Part shown: one piece after another, positions 6,301 through 9,619 of the stretch
How positions within the stretch are numbered: position 1 is the stretch's first letter
How the letters are laid out: each line of letters begins with the position of its first letter
Origin: Alphaproteobacteria bacterium
GTDB lineage: Bacteria; Pseudomonadota; Alphaproteobacteria; UBA3830
Reading direction: 5' to 3'
Length of the DNA: 9,619 bases
Assembly: GCA_025998735.1 (NCBI GenBank)
Contig: BNWJ01000045.1
Span: 1 to 9,619, forward strand
Position numbers and translations under genes: made by a program
Notes under the pieces: generated by a model
Told to the model about the DNA's origin: nothing
Databases searched by the model: none
The model's input: only the letters and a program-made list of their open reading frames with translations

Positions 6301-9191
6301 GCATCAAAAGATCCGCTGGTGCTGGAGATTGTTGCGCCACTTTGATTCTTCCAGTCTGCAGAGCCATCTGTTGAATACGCATGCAGATCAACATTGCCTT
6401 CTCCTGTGTTCATTGTTCCAAAATTATACCAGTAGGTGTTGCCGGTTTTTCCCTCCGCATGTGCATCAACATCGCCTGCCAATACAGTTATTGTTCCGCC
6501 ATCATTCCACCATTGTGCATGGCAGTATGCTGAATACGCATGCATATCAGCGCCGTCTCCTATGAACATAAAACCATTGTTCGTCCAGGTGGCTTGGTCG
6601 TATTCACCTTTACACGATGAGTACATTTCGGCTTTGGCGTTCTCTGTGTATATGCTTCCAGTATTGCTCCAACTGGAGTAGCCACCTTCGCCGCTAGAGT
6701 TCATGGTGTTGCTGTAGGAACCATAAGCATATATGTCTCCAGCATTCGACCAGGTGGAGTTGATAGCGCCGATAGAGTTCATATTAGCGCTATTAGATGT
6801 GCCTGCCAATACAGTTATTGTTCCGCCATCATTCAACCATTGTGCAGAGCTATATGCTGAATACGCATGCAGATCAGCATTGCCATTATTTATTGTCACC
6901 TCTCCGCTATTCTGCCATGAGGTGGGGATGCCGCTATCGTTTCCCTCTGCAAATGCAACAACAGATCCGCTGATGCTGGAGATTATTGCGTCCGTCTCAT
7001 TCCACCAGTTTGCAGAGCCATTTTCTGAATATACGCGCAGATCAACCTCGCCATCCCCTGTGTTCATTGTTCCATAATTATGCCAGCCAGCGCCAGATGG
7101 TCCTTCTGCAAACGCATCAAAGGATCCGCTAGTACTACTTATTATTCCATAATGGTTGTTCCAGAATGCAAAGCCATTTGTTGAACGCGCGTGCAGATCA
7201 ACATTGCCACTTCCTGTGTTCATTGTTCCACGATTAGTCCAGCTGGTGTTGCCGCTGTCGTTTCCCTCTGCATGTGCATCAACATCGCCTGTCGTTACAG
7301 TTATTGTTCCGCCATCATTCAACCATTGTGCAAAGCTATATGCTGAATACGCGTGCATATCAGCGCCGTCTTTTTCGATGGTTATTCTTCCATTGTTTGT
7401 CCATGTGGTGTAGAGGTCTCCTTCTGCATATGCAGCAAGTGGAATTGGCTGAGCTGGAGCACGATTACTACTACCAGGCGCATCACCAGTAACACCATCA
7501 ACATAATCATAGCTTCCGTGATAAGTTATGTTTCCACCAGCTTTATTCGTCCAAGTTGCCGCTCCTCCACTGGAGTATGCATGTATGTGACTGTCGGAAA
7601 TGGCTGCAGGAATTTCCGTATATCTATCATCCCATATTTCGATCGCGCCACTGTTTCCCCATGTGGCAGACAATGGTCCTTCTGCACTTGCGTTAAGAGT
7701 AAATTTTGCCGTTATGGGACCATGGTTGGTCCAGATAGCGTGTCCACCTGCTGATTTTGCAAAAGCGTCCAGATGATCGAACTCAGAGGTTATAGTCCCC
7801 CTGTTTTTCCATATGGCATTTCCTGTGAAACCTATTATGCTGGATCCGGGCGAAGTTGTTTGTGAGAACGAATTTCTAGCGGAAAGATTTCCGCCATGAT
7901 GCAGCATAATTTCTCCGCTATCATAATTGTTCCAGATCATATCTCCGCCAAATGGATAAAAGATAGGGTTATAAAAAACTACACCACTGGAAGATTGGGC
8001 ATATATATTCGCATAATGGGTGGATTCTATTTTTCCTGTGTTGGACCAGGCAGCTCCAGGTCCTTCCGCCCACGCATTTAGACAATTTGGGCCGTTTGTT
8101 AAATAAACATTTTTGCTGGAAGCGGATATTATGGTTCCAGTGTTTGCCCAGTGTGCCCTACCACCGGTGGAGCGTGCGCCAGCGTATCCGCCATTAAATA
8201 CGAGAGTTCCAGCATTTTTCCACGCAACAACTCCTGCATTACCTGGGGTGGCGTATGGATACACGCTTGGAGAAATACCCAAATTAATCTGGTGTGTGCC
8301 GGAGCCAGCGCCGTAGTTACCCCACTGACCCTCAGCATTGTCGTTACTGCGCATTGCGTATATGTGTACATCCTTTCCAAAGAAAATGCTGCTTCTAGGC
8401 GGAGTAGCAATTATCTCACCATTTATCACATAAAGCGTATCGCCACTCGGAAGATCAACTGTGTGCGTTCTTGCTACATTATTTTTAAGCTCATCGTAAT
8501 TACTAATGTTGCCTTGATTGGCAACAAAACTTTGAACATGCCTTGTCGTATTGAACGAAAGCCTTACTTTACCTGTATCTAAAGATGTTAGTGTTGCGGT
8601 TTGCCCTGTCCCGGAGAGGGAACCTGGGCCGATTGTCGTAGCACCAGTTGTTGGTGTTTGATCCGTGGTGTTATTGAAAGAGCCAGTGCTTGCTATTCCC
8701 ATGACGTTGTCAACGGTATGATAATCCCATCCGTAGTACCGATTCGTTACAGCATACATAATTGGAAATGTGTTATTTCTTCCGATATCAACCATTACTT
8801 TGCCAGGATTTGGGATTGGGGCAATTGAAGGATTACCACTCCACTTATAGTCTGCGCCATATCTAGTTATTTTACCTTCTCGTGCCTTAAGCGGAAACAA
8901 GTAATTGTGACCATCATCAGGATAATATCTAAATGGTGATATCGTAGTTGCATCTACATCTACATTTGTTGTTGTCCCTGAACCAACACTATCACTAAAA
9001 ACCTTGGTATATAGAACAAATTGTTCATGAGCATTTAATCCACCGTATGGTTTTTGGTCCTCGGGTATGTCGTCTTTATCCTGCACAGCCTCATACAATT
9101 TTTCATCTGGGATTTCGGCCGCAAATACCTGTGGAGAAAATCCGATTACCAAGCAGAATGCGGCAAATATCGGACGCAAGCGAGTCCTCAT
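312..9191 (-). CDS. Giant type Va autotransporter with Trp-Asn repeat passenger (about 2959 aa)
   Basis: Likely a surface-displayed or shed adhesin-like protein. Residues 1-24 form a Sec signal peptide: basic start MRTRLR, hydrophobic core, and probable cleavage after V-F-A. The passenger contains a beta-rich cap (25-288), about 46 W-x-N-x-G units (290-1540), an acidic segment (to about 1808), an alpha-helical domain (1809-2075) and a second beta-helical region (2076-2630). The latter has lines such as G-T-V-Y-L-K-G and I-N-V-A-D-G-A-Q resembling autotransporter-associated strand repeats. After a Pro-rich linker, residues 2688-2959 are a beta-barrel with alternating polar/hydrophobic strands, the usual size for an autotransporter translocator. 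The last strand ends in K-I rather than the common terminal Phe or Trp. I chose ATG 9191 because it puts the signal peptide at the N-terminus after a purine-rich ribosome-binding site. An in-frame ATG at 9302 would add 37 hydrophilic residues. No orthologue is recognised and the ligand is unknown. Confidence 0.9.
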   Translation of the reverse strand: MRTRLRPIFAAFCLVIGFSPQVFAAEIPDEKLYEAVQDKDDIPEDQKPYGGLNAHEQFVLYTKVFSDSVGSGTTTNVDVDATTISPFRYYPDDGHNYLFPLKAREGKITRYGADYKWSGNPSIAPIPNPGKVMVDIGRNNTFPIMYAVTNRYYGWDYHTVDNVMGIASTGSFNNTTDQTPTTGATTIGPGSLSGTGQTATLTSLDTGKVRLSFNTTRHVQSFVANQGNISNYDELKNNVARTHTVDLPSGDTLYVINGEIIATPPRSSIFFGKDVHIYAMRSNDNAEGQWGNYGAGSGTHQINLGISPSVYPYATPGNAGVVAWKNAGTLVFNGGYAGARSTGGRAHWANTGTIISASSKNVYLTNGPNCLNAWAEGPGAAWSNTGKIESTHYANIYAQSSSGVVFYNPIFYPFGGDMIWNNYDSGEIMLHHGGNLSARNSFSQTTSPGSSIIGFTGNAIWKNRGTITSEFDHLDAFAKSAGGHAIWTNHGPITAKFTLNASAEGPLSATWGNSGAIEIWDDRYTEIPAAISDSHIHAYSSGGAATWTNKAGGNITYHGSYDYVDGVTGDAPGSSNRAPAQPIPLAAYAEGDLYTTWTNNGRITIEKDGADMHAYSAYSFAQWLNDGGTITVTTGDVDAHAEGNDSGNTSWTNRGTMNTGSGNVDLHARSTNGFAFWNNHYGIISSTSGSFDAFAEGPSGAGWHNYGTMNTGDGEVDLRVYSENGSANWWNETDAIISSISGSVVAFAEGNDSGIPTSWQNSGEVTINNGNADLHAYSAYSSAQWLNDGGTITVLAGTSNSANMNSIGAINSTWSNAGDIYAYGSYSNTMNSSGEGGYSSWSNTGSIYTENAKAEMYSSCKGEYDQATWTNNGFMFIGDGADMHAYSAYCHAQWWNDGGTITVLAGDVDAHAEGKTGNTYWYNFGTMNTGEGNVDLHAYSTDGSADWKNQSGATISSTSGSFDAYAEGKIGIMYWYNYGTMNTGEGNVDLHVYLTEGNASWENSTGAIISSTSGSFDAYAYAEGKNSTAYWTNRGTMNTGDGYVNLYAHSTGGGAEWQNYYGIEIKAGEANSANMNSSGATYSNWTNSGSIGGDASYSNTMDSSSEGGYSIWSNSGSIRAYGSYSNTMNSSGEGGYSSWTNSGSIYTKYARASMISSGEGENDGHADWYNNGTINVENNGADMYAYSAYSSAQWKNESSKRITVLAGDVNAFAEGGGNTSWTSSGEIIGYGNVDLHARSTEGEAEWRNDADAKINVAGGVTAYAEGSDNVTWQNNSGATISSINGSVVAFAEGGGNTSWRNSGEISGDDDVDLHAHSAGGTASWKNYAIGTISSTNGRVTAYAKGLGDATWTNAGEIGTIKDGADMYVHSTDGNAEWNLIGKTITVQAGDVDLHAHSTDGNAEWKNEGGTITIEHGNADMDVYANGTSGTARWTNNADGIIEIQPGATASMITMGYNAYCTNNGIITIDGNDVQLAASGNGIGEWTNNGTITIDGNDAEIYVDGTGVGTWTNSGEIISSGNVDTHLGSPSIFSQWINSTTGKITIKGGVFTIGADVAAWTPYLVKNYGEIKCVLDKNALGRAAPELYISNANLYGFGNDLYNYGVIDLREAGKLNFNGLKVYNAAQHDTPDFTRDVAAEAGTHGQETRDTEAFPLVKEWKADETYYAEAAYHDFIDDDDVRQFFFIGAPRLGVIFPPTFDNLEDVVQFDNAEDGVDNGKHLTDLPISRGSDGKYHDADLIYALEKNEWINNLPEIGGSPLDPVDPEQSYTYPLDVNGGLMRWSRNAIYMGDADDKQPGATKKPVTVNLVYSTDDINLIRNAVTRIEAITDTADNAFANLGSLFADHGIPTTPAANPQTPEDSLRNAYHSVKTAINSLDDARQYADTKGGVIQRAIIAKSSLREAKKILDGLPDASVDGVDLATFKTYVDSYITKVRDLEASLAFNGSVYSIVGYTNVYESLQEKVNKSLSNISGVSIDGLQEGVASALDSANTAIANVFAGDTNVAGNLDAARAAIADAASMLPTLPYEDANKDAVAALKTNLGKYLSEVTALKTEFEKDPAMPNAAFRNILGYIHGSDSTDAFINYDANDRVDESKKGDYIGNVEPVNPKIVFNQSRAGYVDDYTNDKYDNVFKQGTDYVYYAGDNSWYNGVLNLDGGGDILQGGKPKYVDRDTNGKITRYGTVAEFSSDGAIFGGDINIKNGAQLIWHGGAKDPSNKPNIVLSDGSNLTFDLPANGDRFSVYGNISCTDDIDDHEDLTHMCCNTINLNKGTVYLKGDCSGFMGEINVADGAQFIVRSRKNGVKLVQAEDGSESGVDGEGIYVPWLGEYLYEGKMFGGVLKMEENHVATIETSEEMKSRLDLPQGTLNIEDSTSDSGEAGKKRVRRLRIGEKEGGKYAKGLVNFAGAELGEAGGDPIEVKGENSVLKVRQRTKIHHLKVEKGTLRLRPTDEYGSEAGDDGYTLHIGRLDIGSTLETRNHSVDFYDEDSGDSLGAEREDSSILVDTMNITDAMKWNLDVNPDMYYDRDGSHDGTDISSSDRLYIGTIAPESRGDIVINDLKFLSSPFEPAGENLLRDKYVFEILNYPNTAPLPNVYAAHLGQYITAIDSNNEPVYAEIEQANSYLLGMEQDASIGTVREFLVLTLNKAADGSQTPLPPQHPSQLPDMELMHVSNISQIYDAICGTSDYAAHHEVSVGRYTFWNKSYYISSDIKTDTPHKLSSKGFATIFGYDGELQNLEEGYAYIPTVFAGYTTADLEYSDQNGRYKGALVGAKVSFFDHGGNSKDGHFKLDLLGSYELLNTKNHIKDLDVDLKSHLFSFGAKVLRSFALNDDLALIPSLSSDYSFVSTCDEKLKDGRTLKNNGFHSLNPSAGLHLQLGDEELGGVMGVKFNKRLGGRLHGQIQEENRKASYLGKTSSTVEYNAAIHTRSKDGEVTLGVTRTTGNEKGYSVKLNAAIKI
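315..1130 (-). other. Autotransporter beta-barrel domain (residues 2688-2959)
   Basis: This is the 272-residue C-terminal translocator. It starts at Y-A-A-H-H-E-V-S-V-G and shows repeated amphipathic strands, for example G-A-L-V-G-A-K-V-S-F-F, F-K-L-D-L-L-G-S-Y-E-L-L and A-L-I-P-S-L-S-S-D-Y-S-F, separated by charged loops. A helix-like stretch just before it (around S-N-I-S-Q-I-Y-D-A-I) would fit the segment that plugs the pore. In the family, a 12-stranded barrel is inserted by the BAM complex and the passenger exits through it. No clear self-cleavage site (such as the N-N pair of SPATEs) is visible, so whether the passenger is released is unknown. Confidence 0.85.
2968..3768 (-). other. Alpha-helical domain with internal duplication (residues about 1809-2075)
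   Basis: About 265 residues rich in Ala, Leu, Lys, Glu and Asp, with a helical pattern, inside an otherwise beta-rich passenger. Two halves align. Each has A-x-x-A heptad-like helices, then L-P, then K-T followed by a helix of the form Y-[IL]-[ST]-x-V-x-x-L, ending in I-[VL]-G-Y. The two G-Y pairs begin at bases 3335 and 2975, exactly 360 bp or 120 residues apart, so a module duplicated in tandem and then diverged. It resembles generic three-helix-bundle repeats of surface proteins, but I do not recognise a named family. It may be a binding domain or a rigid spacer between the two beta-helical regions. Confidence 0.65.
4981..5088 (-). repeat. 81-bp tandem repeat unit pair
   Basis: A 27-base stretch beginning CATTCTGCATTGCCATCTG occurs at 4981-5007 and again, identical, at 5062-5088, a period of exactly 81 bp or 27 residues. 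It encodes the A-E-W end of a repeat unit with its preceding S-T-D-G-N turn. This is one of the clearest recent single-unit duplications in the array. Confidence 0.85.
5529..5983 (-). repeat. Segmental duplication, expanded copy
   Basis: This block matches 6432-6796 in order and in sequence. Anchors include GAGTTCATATTAGCGCTATT (5962 and 6775, offset 813) and GGAGTAGCCACC-type segments at 5781, 5862 and 6675. The one at 5862 keeps the 813 offset; the one at 5781 is an additional unit exactly 81 bp away. Further left the offset becomes 900-903, so this copy is about 90 bp longer than its partner. It encodes a Ser/Asn/Gly-rich variant of the repeat (S-N-T-M-N-S-S-G-E-G-G-Y) unlike the rest of the array. 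Confidence 0.8.
6073..7230 (-). repeat. Two-unit super-repeat marked by an identical 18-mer
   Basis: The 18-mer CCTGTGTTCATTGTTCCA occurs at 6073, 6241, 6403, 7057 and 7213. Neighbouring copies are 168, 162 and 156 bp apart, that is 56, 54 and 52 residues, which equals two W-x-N units. It encodes the W-x-N-x-G-T-M-N-T-G type unit, which alternates with the I-S-S-T-S-G-S type. The array therefore has a two-unit period in this part, interrupted by the duplicated Ser/Asn-rich block. Confidence 0.85.
6432..6796 (-). repeat. Segmental duplication, shorter copy
   Basis: This is the partner of 5529-5983. It has one S-N-T-M-N-S-S-G-E-G-G-Y unit between the N-S-A-N-M-N-S and the W-S-N-T-G-S-I-Y units, where the other copy has two. 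Both copies are followed in the gene by the same H-A-Y-S-A-Y type unit and the A-G-D-V type unit, so a block of several repeat units was copied together, not single units independently. All length differences seen are multiples of 3, so the frame is kept. Confidence 0.8.
9120..9191 (-). other. Sec signal peptide of the autotransporter (residues 1-24)
   Basis: The start MRTRLRP is basic. It is followed by about 16 mostly hydrophobic residues (I-F-A-A-F-C-L-V-I-G-F) and a V-F-A/A-E cleavage region. A single Cys at residue 13 is not in a lipobox, so this is not a lipoprotein signal. The length is ordinary for Sec; it lacks the long conserved extension found in many very large autotransporters, unless the upstream ATG is used. 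Confidence 0.8.
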
Positions 9192-9195
9192 AACA

Positions 9196-9208
9196 CCCCC
9201 CCTTCCTT
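9196..9208 (-). promoter_or_regulatory. Ribosome-binding site containing a run of seven G
   Basis: On the minus strand the bases before ATG 9191 read AAGGAAGGGGGGGTGTT. The AAGGAAGG part can act as a Shine-Dalgarno, and the seven-G run (9196-9202) sits at -5 to -11. A gain or loss of one G would change the spacing for this start. It would also shift the frame of any translation begun at the upstream ATG 9302. Homopolymeric G tracts in such positions are known switches of surface protein expression in other bacteria; here this is inference. Confidence 0.6.
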
Positions 9209-9299
9209 CTGACAAACGCGGGCTGTGGATCGATCCGTTGTTTTTCAATGAATTAGCGCTAACCGTTGTTGCCTTATCCTCAGAACTTAAAATATTCGC

Positions 9300-9313
9300 C
9301 ATACCAAAACTCC
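9300..9313 (-). promoter_or_regulatory. Alternative upstream start (ATG 9302) with its own GGAG
   Basis: An ATG at 9302-9300 is in frame with the giant gene. It is preceded by GGAG (9313-9310) with an ideal 7-base spacer. Starting here adds 37 residues (MANILSSEDK... to ...GRGGV) before the signal peptide. The extension is hydrophilic and lacks the conserved pattern of extended autotransporter signal peptides. It may be a real start, a leader that couples translation, or a chance match. Confidence 0.45.
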
Positions 9314-9422
9314 ATATACAAAATACAATCTTCTACAGCCGTTGTAGCAGGACATTCATTAACAAGAAGTTTATGAAACAAGTGATGATGATTTTTTGGG
9401 GGATTTTTACGATCCAATTGAA
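9303..9422. other. Upstream region of the giant gene
   Basis: AT-rich stretch between the small inverted-repeat element and the upstream ATG, where the promoter should lie. I see no convincing -35/-10 pair with 16-18 base spacing. Partial matches such as TTGTTA, TACAAC and a TTGTAT with GAATAT downstream are too weak to list. A 5-bp inverted repeat (CTACA/TGTAG, 9333-9347) is present but short. No gene is supported here. Confidence 0.4.
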
Positions 9423-9493
9423 TAGACCTGTTGCAAAAGCCTCTTGGAGTCACTGATTATCAGGACCAAAAATAGGCCTACGCAACAGGTCTA
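9423..9493. mobile_element. 71-bp inverted-repeat element (MITE-like)
   Basis: The ends are inverted copies. TAGACCTGTTGC (9423-9434) pairs perfectly with GCAACAGGTCTA (9482-9493), and the match extends to 16 of 19 positions further in. Between the arms lie about 33 bases without coding capacity. AAT flanks both sides if the element is taken as 9424-9492, which suggests a 3-bp target duplication; a TA duplication is an equal alternative reading. The ends resemble terminal repeats of small DDE insertion sequences carrying a CCTGTTGCAAA-type tip, but I cannot assign the family. It would be a non-autonomous derivative moved by a full element elsewhere in the genome. It could also fold as a long hairpin in any transcript that crosses it. 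Confidence 0.7.
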
Positions 9494-9619
9494 ATTCCTT
9501 GCGATTTCTCGACTGACAGCAGACTGACTTATGCCTACTTTTTCAGCAATCTTTCGCTGAGATAAATTGCTTGACTTCAAAACCTGGATCTGTGACCTTA
9601 TATCACGAGTCACGTGGTG
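9491..9619 (-). pseudogene. IS30-family transposase, N-terminal helix-turn-helix fragment, truncated
   Basis: Reading from the right edge leftward gives 42 residues: a T-R-D-I-R-S-Q-I start followed by L-S-Q-R-K-I-A-E-K-V-G-I-S-Q-S-A-V-S-R-E-I-A-R-N. This is the typical N-terminal helix-turn-helix of IS30-family transposases, which binds the element's ends. The start codon lies just outside the window. The frame is closed by a TAG made by the tip of the 71-bp element directly after R-N. Sequence beyond that element does not continue the transposase in any frame, so the catalytic domain has been lost and not merely interrupted. It points the opposite way to the IS30 fragment at the left edge. 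Confidence 0.85.

Larger units (their letters stand above)
4560..8327 (-). repeat. About 46 coding repeats of a W-x-N-x-G unit (26-30 aa; 78-90 bp)
   Basis: From Trp290 (codon 8322-8324) to Trp1535 (codon 4587-4589) the protein repeats a unit that reads W-x-N-x-G-x-I, a short turn, then G-[DN]-[VA]-[DN]-[LM]-H-A, a Gly-containing turn, and a small residue pair before the next Trp. The average spacing is near 28 residues. I count about 46 units, of which about 44 keep the Trp and nearly all the Asn. Three short strands per unit would make one coil of a right-handed beta-helix, giving a stack of conserved Trp and Asn ladders. Many units alternate between a T-M-N-T-G / V-D-L-H-A type and an I-S-S-T-S-G-S / D-A-Y-A-E-G type. 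Nucleotide identity between units is high in places, which indicates recent duplication. Confidence 0.9.

Noticed and set aside
5230..7754. Series of plus-strand open frames of 80-185 codons with similar sequences
   Set aside because: They repeat because they are complements of the W-x-N coding repeats; their similarity to each other follows from the repeat DNA and not from gene conservation.
4560..8327. CRISPR-like or minisatellite array
   Set aside because: The repeats are 78-90 bp, imperfect, in frame, contiguous without unique spacers, and encode a regular protein unit, so they are coding repeats.
9120..9191. Lipoprotein signal peptide because of the Cys at residue 13
   Set aside because: The residues before the Cys (A-A-F) do not fit a lipobox, and the Cys is in the middle of the hydrophobic core.
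9333..9347. CTACA/TGTAG inverted repeat as an operator
   Set aside because: Only 5 bp per arm and not placed relative to a recognisable promoter.
9255..9420. Short minus-strand frame before the adhesin start, containing M-E-F-W-Y-G-E-Y-F-K-F
   Set aside because: It has no good start codon upstream, no family similarity, and overlaps the ATG 9302 region; not enough to call a leader peptide.

Overview
The window is dominated by one giant gene, on the minus strand, with fragments of insertion sequences at both edges. The gene (312-9191, about 2959 residues, roughly 315 kDa) reads as a classical type Va autotransporter of a Gram-negative bacterium. It has a Sec signal peptide, a very long repetitive beta-helical passenger, and a C-terminal beta-barrel of about 270 residues. 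The species cannot be named from this sequence. Base composition is moderate (mid-40s % GC by eye), and mobile-element debris beside a huge surface protein would suit a host-associated proteobacterium, for example an alphaproteobacterial symbiont of protists or animals. That assignment is a low-confidence inference.

Layout from left to right. Bases 3-119 (+) are the C-terminal end of an IS30-family transposase whose body lies outside the window. Bases 120-311 are non-coding and contain a strong hairpin (236-267) just downstream of the giant gene's stop. Bases 312-9191 (-) are the autotransporter. Bases 9192-9422 are its 5' region, with a run of seven G in the ribosome-binding site and a competing in-frame upstream ATG with its own Shine-Dalgarno. 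Bases 9423-9493 are a 71-bp element with near-perfect inverted ends and a possible 3-bp target duplication. Bases 9491-9619 (-) are the N-terminal helix-turn-helix part of an IS30-family transposase, cut off by that small element.

Protein architecture, numbered from the ATG at 9191: signal peptide (1-24); N-terminal beta-rich cap (25-288); about 46 repeats of a Trp-x-Asn-x-Gly unit of 26-30 residues (about 290-1540); a short transition, then an acidic, Tyr/Pro-containing segment (about 1625-1808); an alpha-helical domain holding a 120-residue-spaced internal duplication (about 1809-2075); a second beta-helical region with a four-cysteine cluster, a KKRVRRLR patch, an RGD and an EPVYAEI motif (about 2076-2630); a proline-rich linker; and the barrel (about 2688-2959). 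At the DNA level the repeat array shows 81-bp tandem units, 156-168-bp super-repeats, and a larger segmental duplication in which one copy has gained an 81-bp unit. The passenger therefore looks length-variable by recombination.

No rRNA, tRNA, CRISPR array or second intact protein gene is visible. The other open frames over the giant gene are shadows of it.
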